A model generated the notes under the pieces. That model saw only the letters and a list, made by a program, of their open reading frames with translations, ran no database searches and was not told where the DNA came from. Positions 8,026 to 16,870 of a DNA stretch of 64,000 bases are shown here, one piece after another; position 1 is the stretch's first letter, and every line of letters starts with the position of its first letter. Origin of the DNA: Anaerocolumna cellulosilytica (GTDB lineage Bacteria > Bacillota > Clostridia > Lachnospirales > Lachnospiraceae); contig NZ_AP023367.1 in assembly GCF_014218335.1 (NCBI RefSeq), positions 1,365,501 to 1,429,500 of the forward strand, read 5' to 3'. The position numbers were made by a program, and so were the translations under genes.

Positions 8026-8964
8026 ATGAATATAGCAGCAATATTTCTGGCAATGCTAGGAGCTGTGTCACAAGGAATGTTTTGGGCTATACTGGCTGTA
8101 GGTGTTTATGTGGCATTTCGGATTTTGAATTTTGCGGATTTAACCAGTGAAGGCAGCTTTGCTTTAGGGGGAAGTGTCTGCGCATTATTAATAGTAGGAT
8201 TTGGGTGGAATCCGTTTATCAGTTTATTGATATCTTTACTTGCAGGTATGCTTTCAGGAGTAATTACCGGTGTGCTTCATACGAAATTAAAGATTCCTGC
8301 AATTCTCTCAGGAATATTAACCATGATAGCACTTTATTCAGTTAACCTTAGAATAATGGGACAATCCAACACGCCTCTTCTTGGAGAAACTACGATTCTT
8401 ACCATTATTAAATCTTTACTTCCATCTGCAACGGAGCTTGGCATACAGGATTCTGTTCTTCAGAATATTATATCAATTGGTATTGGTCTGGTATTTTCTA
8501 TTCTGGTAATAGTTATTTTATATTGGTTTTTTGGTACAGAAATTGGATGCGTCGTGAGAGCTACCGGTAATAATGAAGCCATGGTAAGAGCACAGGGGGC
8601 AAGCACAGACCTCACCAAAATTCTTGGTCTGGCAATTGGTAATGGTTTAATAGCTTTATCTGGTGGTCTGGTTGCCCAGACTCAAGGCTTTGCAGATGTA
8701 ACTATGGGGGTGGGTGCCATTGTAACCGGTTTAGCCTCTATTGTAATTGGAGAGGTTATTTTTCACCGTAGACGTTCCTTTGCCAGCAAGTTAATTGCAA
8801 TAGTTGTTGGTTCCATTCTATACCGTGTCATCATTGCAATTGTATTACAACTTGGTTTAAATACAAATGACTTGAAGTTGTTGACAGCAGTATTGGTCGC
8901 TGTAGCTTTATCTGTACCGGTATTAAGGAAGCAAAAGGTAAGACCCAGAAGGGAGGTTGGCTAA
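8026..8964 (+). CDS. ABC importer permease, TrpY-like
   Basis: The 312-residue, very hydrophobic protein has about eight to nine membrane helices and belongs to the branched-chain/ribose-type permease family (BPD_transp_2, PF02653). The segment GCVVRATGNNEAMVRAQG is the cytoplasmic coupling region. The stop overlaps the ATG of the ATPase gene by one base, so the two are translationally coupled. It serves as the membrane channel for the importer with the lipoprotein upstream. Confidence 0.9.
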   Translation: MNIAAIFLAMLGAVSQGMFWAILAVGVYVAFRILNFADLTSEGSFALGGSVCALLIVGFGWNPFISLLISLLAGMLSGVITGVLHTKLKIPAILSGILTMIALYSVNLRIMGQSNTPLLGETTILTIIKSLLPSATELGIQDSVLQNIISIGIGLVFSILVIVILYWFFGTEIGCVVRATGNNEAMVRAQGASTDLTKILGLAIGNGLIALSGGLVAQTQGFADVTMGVGAIVTGLASIVIGEVIFHRRRSFASKLIAIVVGSILYRVIIAIVLQLGLNTNDLKLLTAVLVAVALSVPVLRKQKVRPRREVG

Positions 8965-9758
8965 TGTTATCTATTAATAATTTGTATAAAACCTTTAATC
9001 CGGGTACTATTAATGAAAAAACAGTATTAAATGGGTTGAATTTGGAGTTACGACCTTCTGATTTTGTTTCCATTATAGGAGGAAATGGAGCTGGTAAGTC
9101 TACTATGCTTAATATGATTGCTGGTGTTCATTTTGCTGATGAGGGCGTTATTACGCTGGACGATGTCGATATAACTAGACTTTCAGAATTTAAGAGAGCG
9201 AAGTATTTGGGCAGGGTTTTTCAGGACCCAATGCTTGGAACAGCAGCAGATATGGAGATAGAAGAGAATCTTGCTCTGGCTTATAGAAGGGGAAAAAGAA
9301 GAAACTTTAGTTGGGGGATAACCAAGAAAGAAAAAGAAGAATATGTAGAGCTTCTAAAAACTCTTGACTTAGGTCTGGAAACCAGACTAACATCAAAAGT
9401 AGGGCTTTTATCAGGTGGACAAAGACAGGCTTTGACCTTGCTAATGGCAACATTGAAAAGTCCTAAGTTGTTATTACTCGATGAGCATACAGCGGCTCTC
9501 GATCCTAAAACGGCCAGAAAGGTACTGGAATTAACAGAGCAGATTATTGCGAAAAATTCCCTGACAGCTTTAATGGTAACCCACAATATGAAGAATGCTA
9601 TTGAGTACGGTAATCGTTTAATAATGATGCATGAAGGACGTGTTATTTATGATGTATCTGGTGAGGAAAAGAAAAAACTGGAAGTAAAAGACTTACTGGC
9701 CAAATTCGAAAGTGCCAGTGGTGGTGAATTCGCTAATGACCGTATGATATTAGCCTAG
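8964..9758 (+). CDS. ABC importer ATPase, TrpZ-like
   Basis: The 264-residue ATPase has Walker A GGNGAGKST at residues 39-47, signature LSGGQ, Walker B LLLLDEHTAALDP and the switch His in MVTHNM. Glu in the usual DEP is followed by His here (DEHTAALDP), which is common in this subfamily. It powers the importer with the two upstream products and ends the operon. Confidence 0.93.
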   Translation: MLSINNLYKTFNPGTINEKTVLNGLNLELRPSDFVSIIGGNGAGKSTMLNMIAGVHFADEGVITLDDVDITRLSEFKRAKYLGRVFQDPMLGTAADMEIEENLALAYRRGKRRNFSWGITKKEKEEYVELLKTLDLGLETRLTSKVGLLSGGQRQALTLLMATLKSPKLLLLDEHTAALDPKTARKVLELTEQIIAKNSLTALMVTHNMKNAIEYGNRLIMMHEGRVIYDVSGEEKKKLEVKDLLAKFESASGGEFANDRMILA

Positions 9759-9773
9759 AGTGTTTCTAATAAA

Positions 9774-9926
9774 TATATTGTGACATTCCGGCTGCTCCGC
9801 AATGTGACATATAGTTTTAAAGGTATATAGTATATCTAATATCATTGAAAAATATCATAAGAGTATCCTGACATCTTGCATTTATACAGACGTAAAAAAT
9901 TTTGTTAGGAATTCTTATGATATTTT
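9774..9926. terminator. Two hairpins after the ABC operon
   Basis: The first hairpin (about 9774-9814) has ACATT/AATGT arms extended by GTGACA-like sequence and is followed by TTTT. The second is a longer inverted repeat: 9849-9873 against 9903-9926 (AAATATCATAAGA core), followed by TTTATTT. Either could end the transcript. No gene is visible in 9759-10214. Confidence 0.5.
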
Positions 9927-10214
9927 ATTTAACCTAAGTATTTGCAAATGCTATCCTTACAAAGACACAAAAAGAAGTTTATTATCTGTCGAAACATAAA
10001 GGCCTGCATTCCGTGAAAATATACATATTTTTAATGTTTTGGGAATACTAATAATTAGGACAACTTATTTTATTATACCCTCTGCTTGCCAGTTTAAATC
10101 CTATTTGCCAAAATATTCATTTATTTCTAAAATAAAAAATGATATTATTATCTGACATAATATGCTATAATATATCAATTGCGATATATCATACATACGT
10201 GGAGGATTCAGCAG

Positions 10215-11246
10215 ATGAGATTTCTTTCTATAGATAGTGTGGCAGCGGGATCTAAACTAGGAAAGCCCCTGTATAGCGAACAGGGAATTGTGCTCTTGAG
10301 GGAAAATGCAGAACTGACAGAAAACATTTTGAGCCGATTAAAGACAATGGGATTTACAGGACTATATATTGAGGATGATATATCAGAAGGAATAATCATT
10401 CAAGATATAGTGGATGAAAGACTTCGCATGGAAGCTGCCTCTAGATTGGAAAATATCGTAAATAGCAATGGTAATATAGAAGAGATGGCACCTCTAATTT
10501 CGGATATTGTGGATAATATTATTCATAATAAGGATGTTGAGGTAAATATGAAGCATATGTGGGGACATCATGAATATACTTATCTGCATTGTGTAAATGT
10601 TGGGATATTGGCAGTGTGTGTTGGTATAAAGCTGAACTTCAGTCGTGATGAACTGTTATGTCTTGGAGCAGCAGGAATTCTTCACGATATTGGAAAAAAA
10701 TTCATTCCTATAGAGATATTAGACAAGCAGGGAAAGTTGACAGATGAGGAATTTGACATTATTAAAAACCACCCGGAACTAGGTTACGGAATACTTGCCA
10801 GTGCGATTGAATTAAGCAGCATAACGAAGGTGGGAATTTTGGAACATCACGAACGATATGATGGTTCCGGTTATCCGAGAGGTCTAAGAGGTGATGAAAT
10901 AACCGTATTTGGAAGAATTTTAGCAGTAGCGGATACCTATGATGCCATGACTTCAGACAGAGCCTATAGGAATGCGTTTTCTCCTTCTGAGACTGTAGAA
11001 TATCTCATGGGCAATGGCAACAAACTTTATGATTCTGCTATCATTGATACTTTTATTCGCTGTGTAACAATTTATCCCGTTGGAACCTGTGTAGAATTAA
11101 GTGACGGTACGCAGGGGATTATTATTAAAAACTACTCGGACTGCGTATTAAGACCTGTAATTCGAAATTTAACCACCAAAAAATTAGTAGACTTAAAAAA
11201 TGATAAAGATTATTATAATATTTGCATATCGAAATTAATCGTTTAA
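10215..11246 (+). CDS. HD-GYP domain protein, probable c-di-GMP phosphodiesterase
   Basis: The start is placed at ATG 10215 because GGAGG lies 9 bases upstream; an upstream ATG at 10179 lacks one. The 343-residue product has an N-terminal region of about 100 residues without a clear sensor domain. The HD-GYP domain follows, with HDIGK metal-binding motif, NHPELGYGIL and HHERYDGSGYPRGL containing the GYP signature. The DAMTSDRAYR segment is also characteristic. It is expected to hydrolyse c-di-GMP. A TATAAT box at 10166-10171 is a possible -10. A diguanylate cyclase lies 6 kb away. Confidence 0.9.
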   Translation: MRFLSIDSVAAGSKLGKPLYSEQGIVLLRENAELTENILSRLKTMGFTGLYIEDDISEGIIIQDIVDERLRMEAASRLENIVNSNGNIEEMAPLISDIVDNIIHNKDVEVNMKHMWGHHEYTYLHCVNVGILAVCVGIKLNFSRDELLCLGAAGILHDIGKKFIPIEILDKQGKLTDEEFDIIKNHPELGYGILASAIELSSITKVGILEHHERYDGSGYPRGLRGDEITVFGRILAVADTYDAMTSDRAYRNAFSPSETVEYLMGNGNKLYDSAIIDTFIRCVTIYPVGTCVELSDGTQGIIIKNYSDCVLRPVIRNLTTKKLVDLKNDKDYYNICISKLIV

Positions 11247-11273
11247 GGTAACTGTATGTATAAATTTAGTATA

Positions 11274-11311
11274 TTGACAAATAATATGTAGGCTGTTATC
11301 ATGATAACAGC
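11274..11311 (+). promoter_or_regulatory. glnA promoter with palindromic operator over the -10 box
   Basis: TTGACA (11274-11279) and TATCAT (11297-11302) are separated by 17 bp. The -10 box lies inside the perfect 20-bp palindrome GCTGTTATCATGATAACAGC (11292-11311). The palindrome resembles a GlnR/TnrA site (TGTNA...TNACA), but the spacer is 6 rather than the usual 7 bases. A repressor bound here would block the polymerase. Confidence 0.6.
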
Positions 11312-11314
11312 ATG

Positions 11315-11355
11315 GCGAAGGTGTTCTGTTCTTGGAATACTTTCGCTCCTTTTTT
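11315..11355 (+). terminator. Promoter-proximal terminator in the glnA leader
   Basis: GCGAAGGTGTTC and GAATACTTTCGC form a 12-bp stem with two G-U pairs and an 8-nt loop, followed by TCCTTTTTT. It begins only about 6 nt after the predicted glnA start, so it can act as an attenuator. It may also end HD-GYP transcription. Confidence 0.65.
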
Positions 11356-11439
11356 ATTTCATAAACATGATAGGAATATATTGTAAGCTAAAAAACCTGT
11401 TTAACAGGATAAAAATAATAACAAAGGGAGAGGTAAAAT

Positions 11440-12771
11440 ATGAGTCATTATTCAAAACAAGATATCATAAGGATGGTTGAAGAAGAGGATGTTGAATTTA
11501 TCAGACTGCAATTTACGGATATATTCGGCAACTTAAAGAATGTGGCGGTTACTACTAGCCAACTCGATAAAGTACTGGACAATAAATGCATGTTTGATGG
11601 GTCTTCTATTGAAGGATTTGTACGCATCGAAGAATCGGATATGTATTTATATCCAGATTTAGACACCTTTGAAATCTTCCCATGGAGGCCACAACAAGGT
11701 AAGGTTGCCAGATTCATATGTGACGTATACAGACCGGATGGAACACCCTTTGAAGGCGACCCAAGATATATTCTTAAGAAGGTAGTACAAGAGGCCAAGG
11801 AATTAGGTTATACCTTTAACGTAGGTCCGGAATGTGAATTTTTCTTATTTAATTCGAAGGACAATGGAGAACCCAGTACAGAATCCCTTGAACAGGGTGG
11901 TTACTTTGATGTGGGGCCATTAGATAATGGCGAAAATGCCAGACGTGAAATGGTATTAACTTTGGAGGATATGGGCTTTACTGTTGAAGCTTCTCATCAT
12001 GAAGTAGCGCCGGCGCAGCATGAGATAGATTTTAAATACGACCATGCTTTAAAAACCGCTGATAACATTATGACCTTTAAACTGGTAGTTAGAACTATTG
12101 CAAAAAGACATGGACTTCATGCAACCTTTATGCCAAAACCCAAATTTGGTATTAATGGTTCAGGTATGCACGTGAATATGTCTCTAAGTAAAGATGGAAA
12201 AAATATATTTGATGACCCCAATGGTAAGCTGGGTTTAAGCCAGGATGCTTACCACTTTATAGCAGGTATCATGAGACATATGGAGGGGATGGCTGCCATA
12301 ACCAATCCTTTAGTAAACTCTTATAAGAGATTAGTACCAGGATATGAAGCACCGGTTTATATTGCCTGGTCAGCAACGAACAGAAGTCCATTAATACGTA
12401 TTCCGGCAGCAAGAGGCAGTAGTGCAAGAGTGGAACTGAGATGTCCGGACCCGGCAGCAAATCCATATTTAGCGTTGGCGGTATGCCTTGCAGCAGGACT
12501 TGATGGTATTAAGAACAAATTAACACCTCCGGACAGTGTAGACAAAAATATATTTGTAATGACACAGGAAGAAAAGGCTTCTCTTGGAATAAAGAGTCTT
12601 CCGGTTAATTTAAAAGAAGCTTTAGTAGCACTGGAACAGAACCAACTCATAAAAGACGTACTAGGTGAACATACAACTAAGAAGTATCTGGAAGCTAAAT
12701 ATCTGGAATGGAATCAGTATGAGCTTCAGGTTTCACAGTGGGAAATCGATCAATACTTACATCGCATTTAA
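11440..12771 (+). CDS. glnA: Glutamine synthetase, type I
   Basis: The 443-residue length fits GlnA of the GSI-alpha class found in Firmicutes. Conserved elements are FDGSSIEGF near residue 50, the metal-binding region [17 protein letters not shown], and the ATP/glutamate site [27 protein letters not shown]. The adenylylation Tyr region of the beta class is absent, so control is expected by feedback and by transcription. It makes glutamine from glutamate and ammonia with ATP. GGGAGAGG precedes the ATG. The next gene, 60 bp downstream, is an ANTAR regulator. Confidence 0.97.
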   Translation: MSHYSKQDIIRMVEEEDVEFIRLQFTDIFGNLKNVAVTTSQLDKVLDNKCMFDGSSIEGFVRIEESDMYLYPDLDTFEIFPWRPQQGKVARFICDVYRPDGTPFEGDPRYILKKVVQEAKELGYTFNVGPECEFFLFNSKDNGEPSTESLEQGGYFDVGPLDNGENARREMVLTLEDMGFTVEASHHEVAPAQHEIDFKYDHALKTADNIMTFKLVVRTIAKRHGLHATFMPKPKFGINGSGMHVNMSLSKDGKNIFDDPNGKLGLSQDAYHFIAGIMRHMEGMAAITNPLVNSYKRLVPGYEAPVYIAWSATNRSPLIRIPAARGSSARVELRCPDPAANPYLALAVCLAAGLDGIKNKLTPPDSVDKNIFVMTQEEKASLGIKSLPVNLKEALVALEQNQLIKDVLGEHTTKKYLEAKYLEWNQYELQVSQWEIDQYLHRI

Positions 12772-12830
12772 AGTAGCAAAGTGGAAGAATCCGCTGAGTG
12801 AAAAAAATAAAGCGATGGAGGTGATCGGAT

Positions 12831-13373
12831 GTGTTGAGTATAATAATAGCTTTCCCTAAGATTGATGATGCTAACAATATGAAAAATGCCCTAATTAGAA
12901 ACGGTTTTGAGGTAAATGCCATCTGTACCACCGGGGCCCAAGTGGTAAGCATTGCAAATGAATTAGATGACGGAATTGTAATATGCGGTTACCGTTTTTC
13001 AGATATGCATTATAGTGAATTAAATAATTATCTCCCTAAAGGGTTTGAAATGCTTCTGATTGCATCTGCCACTAAGTTGGAAGAATGTACAGATAACAAC
13101 ATTGTCTGTCTTAGTATGCCTATCAAGATGCATGACTTATTGAATACTTTACAGATGATGAGTTATAATTATGTAAGGCGCAAAAAGAAAGAAAAAGACA
13201 AACCGAAGCTCAGATCACAAGAAGATAAAGCCGTGATTACCAAAGCTAAGCTAGTTCTTATGGAACGAAATAATATGACAGAGGATGAGGCACACCGATA
13301 CATACAGAAAAACAGTATGGACAGTGGAACCAACATGGTAGAAATGGCTGAAATGATATTAAGCTTAATGTAG
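12831..13373 (+). CDS. ANTAR-domain response regulator, NitR-like antiterminator
   Basis: The start is GTG 12831 with GGAGG 9 bases upstream. Residues 1-115 form a degenerate receiver-like domain: the usual acidic pocket is missing (MLSIIIAFPKIDDA), so phosphorylation is unlikely. Residues about 130-180 form an ANTAR RNA-binding domain (KAKLVLMERNNMTEDEAHRYIQK). ANTAR proteins prevent early termination in leader RNAs. In solventogenic clostridia an ANTAR gene (nitR) also follows glnA and controls nitrogen genes. Likely targets here are the terminators before glnA and gltB; that is inference. Confidence 0.85.
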   Translation: MLSIIIAFPKIDDANNMKNALIRNGFEVNAICTTGAQVVSIANELDDGIVICGYRFSDMHYSELNNYLPKGFEMLLIASATKLEECTDNNIVCLSMPIKMHDLLNTLQMMSYNYVRRKKKEKDKPKLRSQEDKAVITKAKLVLMERNNMTEDEAHRYIQKNSMDSGTNMVEMAEMILSLM

Positions 13374-13446
13374 ATTGAGGATGCTCTAGAGTGTATCTGA
13401 AAATACTTCTGTCGGATTGAATGTTTCGTATACGTTCTGGGTTCAT

Positions 13447-13540
13447 GGACTATGTAATTTACAAAACAACATTACGTCATGCTTGTATATACAGGCAATT
13501 CCCCTGGCAGATGTATTTTGTAAGCTGCATAGTTCCTTTT
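13447..13540 (+). terminator. Large imperfect hairpin after the glnA operon
   Basis: The arms 13447-13472 and 13511-13536 pair over about 22 bases with a few mismatches (GGACTATG and CATAGTTCC ends). The loop contains a near-perfect palindrome, GCTTGTATATACAGGC (13481-13496). TTCCTTTT follows. It probably ends the glnA transcript but is unusually elaborate. Confidence 0.5.
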
Positions 13541-13655
13541 ATGCCATTCCTGCAAAGTAAGAGTGTAAGGGAAAGGGAATGTTACACAATAAAGTCAGGC
13601 ATATCAGCATAGGCGAATCTCACGGGAGTAAGCGCGATAAATTAGGGAAAAGAGC

Positions 13656-13684
13656 TTTACCCAACACCTAGTATTTGTTATAAT
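13656..13684 (+). promoter_or_regulatory. Probable dapF promoter
   Basis: TTTACC (13656-13661) and TATAAT (13679-13684) are 17 bp apart. The resulting leader is nearly 300 nt long and contains a copy of the hairpin repeat unit. No lysine riboswitch signature was found in it. Confidence 0.45.
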
Positions 13685-13814
13685 GTTTTTTAGACGGTGT
13701 CTTACTAAATTAAGGCAGGAAGATAGTTAATAGCAGTAGCGTGAAATAGCATTATATGCAATATAGAAAGCATTATATTGGTTTTTCTGTTAAATAATGT
13801 TCTGTAGAATACTA

Positions 13815-13896
13815 GTGTGAAATAAAAAGCAATTTCACACCCTGATTAGAGGCAGTGCTGCATCAGCCTAAGATGTGGTATGCAATAGGAACTAGA
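13815..13896 (+). repeat. Hairpin repeat unit upstream of dapF
   Basis: The first stem is a perfect GTGTGAAAT/ATTTCACAC pair (13815-13840). A CCCTGATTAGAGGCA linker follows, then a second stem (GTGCTGCATC with GATGTGGTAT) and the tail ATGCAATAGGAAC. The same order recurs between dapF and dapL and upstream of gltB. Confidence 0.6.
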
Positions 13897-13984
13897 GAAC
13901 AGAAAAATATAAGAGTATTCTTAGTTGGTAAAATAGGTAGTGTTTGATAACAGGAATACATGGTAAGAAAGGGATTAAAATCGT

Positions 13985-14821
13985 ATGAAATTCACAAAAA
14001 TGCATGGGTGCGGTAATGATTATGTATATGTAAACTGCTTTGTAGAGCAGGTAGCGGATGCTCCTTATCTTTCTAGAGTTGTCAGCGACAGACATTTTGG
14101 TATCGGATCGGATGGGCTTATATTGATTAAGCCATCTGAAAAGGCGGACTTTACTATGGATATGTACAATGCGGACGGTTCTAATTCCCAGATGTGCGGA
14201 AATGGTATTCGCTGTGTTGCAAAATATGTCTATGATTACGGTCTAACAGATAAGAAAAATATAACAGTTGAATCTGGCGGAAGTGTAAAATATCTGGATT
14301 TGAACGTAACAGATGGGAAAGTGACTGAGGTTACTGTAAATATGGGAACACCTATTACAAAACCAGGCCTTATACCAGTCATTAGTGATAAAAAACAAGT
14401 AATTGCTGAACCGCTTTTAATTGACGGCAATACTTATGAAATAACTTGTGTTTCTATGGGGAATCCTCATGCCGTTGTATTTGTTGAAGATACAAAGGCA
14501 GTTGAAATTGAAAAGATAGGACCATTATTTGAGCATAATGAAATTTTCCCGGAGCGAACAAATACGGAATTTATTCATGTTATTGACAGAAAAACCATTG
14601 ATATGAGAGTATGGGAGAGAGGCTCAGGAGAGACATTGGCTTGCGGTACCGGTGCCTGTGCCAGCGTTTATGCCTGCATTTTAAATGGTTATACCGAAGA
14701 TACAGTTACCGTAAGGCTTTTAGGGGGAGAACTTAAGATTCAATATGACAGGGAGAAGCATACAATCTTCATGACTGGACCTGCTGTTACGGTTTTTGAT
14801 GGGGAATTAAATGTGAATTAA
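13985..14821 (+). CDS. dapF: Diaminopimelate epimerase
   Basis: The 278-residue enzyme converts LL- to meso-diaminopimelate for lysine and peptidoglycan. Both catalytic cysteines are visible: Cys71 in MCGNGIRC and the second in ACGTGACAS, preceded by ERGSGET. The start motif MKFTKMHGCGNDY is typical. It is followed by dapL, so the two make the last shared steps of the aminotransferase variant of the pathway. Confidence 0.96.
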   Translation: MKFTKMHGCGNDYVYVNCFVEQVADAPYLSRVVSDRHFGIGSDGLILIKPSEKADFTMDMYNADGSNSQMCGNGIRCVAKYVYDYGLTDKKNITVESGGSVKYLDLNVTDGKVTEVTVNMGTPITKPGLIPVISDKKQVIAEPLLIDGNTYEITCVSMGNPHAVVFVEDTKAVEIEKIGPLFEHNEIFPERTNTEFIHVIDRKTIDMRVWERGSGETLACGTGACASVYACILNGYTEDTVTVRLLGGELKIQYDREKHTIFMTGPAVTVFDGELNVN

Positions 14822-14825
14822 AGCA

Positions 14826-14942
14826 GTATCGCAAGGATACTTACGATATGCAGTGGGAGCGAATGTGAATTAAAAAGCATAATTCCCACCCTGAATTATA
14901 ATAGTATAGCTAGGAGACTTGCAATATGTAATGTAAGCGAAC
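14826..14942 (+). repeat. Tandem pair of hairpin repeat elements between dapF and dapL
   Basis: The first element (14826-14862) reads GTATCGC, a hairpin, then ATATGCAGTGGGAGCGA. It is followed by a GTGAATT/AATTCCCAC stem, a CCCTGAATTA linker and a second hairpin (14904-14942) ending GCAATATGTAATGTAAGC. The order matches the units at 13815-13896 and 25964-26080. Confidence 0.6.
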
Positions 14943-14967
14943 CTATAGAAAAAAAGGAGTGGACAAC

Positions 14968-16197
14968 ATGTTTAAAATCAACGAAAATTATCTGAAATTA
15001 CCTGGAAGCTATCTGTTTTCTGATATTGCAAAGAAGGTTAAAGCTTTTACTGATGCGAATCCCGATAATAAAATTATTCGTTTAGGTATTGGTGATGTTA
15101 CCTTGCCGTTAGCACCTGCTGTCATTGAGGCGCTTCATAAGGCAACGGATGAAATGGCTGTAAAGGAGAACTTTAAGGGATATGCACCAGATTTAGGTTA
15201 TGAATTCTTAAGATCTGCAATCGCTCTTCATGATTTTAAAGCCAGAGGTGTTGATATTGCAATTGATGAAATTTTTATTAGTGACGGTGCAAAAAGCGAT
15301 TCTGGTAATATCGGAGATATTTTTGATGTAAACAATAAAATAGCTGTTTGTGACCCTGTATACCCGGTATATGTAGATACGAATGCTATGAGTGGCAGAA
15401 CGGGTGAATATCAGCCTGATTTAGGTAAATGGAGCAATGTTATTTATATGCCTTGTACTATTGAGAATAATTTTGCACCTCAGTTGCCCGAGGAGACACC
15501 AGATATTATCTATCTTTGCTTCCCTAACAATCCCACCGGTTCTACCATTAACAAGGCAGAACTTCAAAAATGGGTTGATTATGCCAATAAAGTCGGCGCT
15601 GTTATCATTTATGATGCAGCTTACGAAGCATATATTTCTGAAGCCGATGTTCCTCACAGTATCTATGAATGTGACGGAGCGAAAACCTGTGCTATTGAGC
15701 TTCGAAGTTTTTCTAAGAATGCTGGTTTTACTGGTACCAGATTAGGTTTTACAGTAATTCCAAAGGAGTTAAAGTGTGGCGAAGTAATGGTTAACAGCCT
15801 CTGGGCAAGACGTCAAGGTACCAAATTCAATGGAGCACCCTATATTATACAGGTAGCCGGAACAGCAGTTTATTCAGAGGAAGGTAAAAAACAGACAAAA
15901 GAGCAGATCGCCTATTATATGAACAATGCAAAAGTCATCAAAGATGGATTGCTCGACGCCGGTTACAGTGTATCAGGAGGTGTCAACGCACCCTATATCT
16001 GGTTAAAGACACCGGATAAGATGACTTCTTGGGAATTCTTTGATTATCTGTTAAATGAGGCAAATGTAGTCGGTACGCCGGGTTCAGGCTTTGGCCCAAG
16101 CGGGGAAGGGTACTTCCGTCTGACTGCTTTTGGTACTTATGAAAATACCTTAGAAGCAATTGAACGTATTAAAAAACTTGGCTCTGTCACAACATAA
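14968..16197 (+). CDS. dapL: LL-diaminopimelate aminotransferase
   Basis: The start is ATG 14968, with AAAGGAG 8 bases upstream; a GTG at 14959 directly abuts the ribosome site and is less likely. The 409-residue product is a fold-type I PLP enzyme with [17 protein letters not shown] and the PLP-lysine motif [14 protein letters not shown]. DapL turns tetrahydrodipicolinate directly into LL-diaminopimelate, bypassing the acyl steps. Together with dapF it gives meso-diaminopimelate. Confidence 0.95.
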   Translation: MFKINENYLKLPGSYLFSDIAKKVKAFTDANPDNKIIRLGIGDVTLPLAPAVIEALHKATDEMAVKENFKGYAPDLGYEFLRSAIALHDFKARGVDIAIDEIFISDGAKSDSGNIGDIFDVNNKIAVCDPVYPVYVDTNAMSGRTGEYQPDLGKWSNVIYMPCTIENNFAPQLPEETPDIIYLCFPNNPTGSTINKAELQKWVDYANKVGAVIIYDAAYEAYISEADVPHSIYECDGAKTCAIELRSFSKNAGFTGTRLGFTVIPKELKCGEVMVNSLWARRQGTKFNGAPYIIQVAGTAVYSEEGKKQTKEQIAYYMNNAKVIKDGLLDAGYSVSGGVNAPYIWLKTPDKMTSWEFFDYLLNEANVVGTPGSGFGPSGEGYFRLTAFGTYENTLEAIERIKKLGSVTT

Positions 16198-16253
16198 AGA
16201 GTTATCTTAAAATAGAAGAATAATTAAACTATTGGATAGAATGGAGGGTATAT

Positions 16254-16564
16254 ATGTTTGAATTGACATTTCTGGTCCTAATAGGGTTATTTTTAGTTTC
16301 GTAGGGTGGTGTATCTGGAAAAAAGAGCAGATAACACTAATCCATGATTACCACTATACGAAAGTGATTGAAAAGGATAAGAAACCATACACTGAAAAAA
16401 TGGGTAAAGCATGTATTGTAATGGGATGCGGAATGATATTGACAGGTACAGTAGATTTTATAACAAATACGTTTTATGGATGGGTATTCTTTGGAGTCTG
16501 CTTTATTAGTGGCTTAATTAGTATGATTTTTACTCAATTAAAGTATAATGGTGGGCTATTCTAA
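16254..16564 (+). pseudogene. DUF3784-like membrane protein gene with a 1-base frameshift
   Basis: GGAGG precedes ATG 16254. The frame MFELTFLVLIG runs into a stop after a T5 tract (16290-16294). If one T is restored, the reading becomes LFFSFVGWCIWKKEQITLIHDY and continues in the downstream frame to 16564. The repaired product would have about 103 residues with three membrane segments and the IWKKE...YHYT...DKKPYTEKMGK pattern of DUF3784 proteins. Explanations are a recent mutation, phase variation at the T tract, or a sequencing error. Confidence 0.65.
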
Positions 16565-16609
16565 CAATCAACAATATATTGTGACAGAGCCAAAAACTTT
16601 AATATAACT

Positions 16610-16650
16610 AAAACTCTGTTCTTTCTGCAACATATAGGGACAGAGTTTTT
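16610..16650 (+). terminator. Intrinsic terminator after the DUF3784-like gene
   Basis: AAACTCTGTTC and GGGACAGAGTTTTT form the stem, followed by a T tract. Confidence 0.7.
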
Positions 16651-16714
16651 CAATTACTAAAAATAATAGTAGGGCTTTTGATATCCTAATCAAAAAAAAT
16701 AGCAAGCATTTGCA

Positions 16715-16840
16715 AAACTGTTATTTTATGTGTCGGAACCAGTCAAAATCACTAAAAACAGGTTGCGATTATTGGAAAGTCACCTTTATTTTGGTGATTT
16801 TACCTACTTCCAACCTCTAGACTTATCGTTTCGTAATCGC
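16715..16840 (+). repeat. 126-bp dispersed element, copy 1
   Basis: The sequence is about 90% identical to 63532-63658. It starts AAACTGTTATTTTATGTGTC and ends with TTATCGTTTCGTAATCGC. Inside are the complementary words AAAATCAC and GGTGATTTT, which allow a hairpin. It lies directly upstream of the S66 peptidase gene and is open in that frame, but the gene has its own ribosome site further down. No transposase is linked. Confidence 0.75.
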
Positions 16841-16870
16841 CCCAAAATAATAGTTTGGAAAGGAGCTGAC

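Noticed and set aside
13421-13612. 63-residue ORF on the plus strand
   Set aside because: No ribosome site, odd composition, and it overlaps a large RNA hairpin.
13691-13984. Possible lysine riboswitch before dapF
   Set aside because: The conserved lysine-aptamer words were not found; the leader is instead occupied by the hairpin repeat unit.
16730-16870. N-terminal extension of the S66 peptidase
   Set aside because: It is the open frame of a dispersed repeat; AAAGGAG before ATG 16871 fixes the start.
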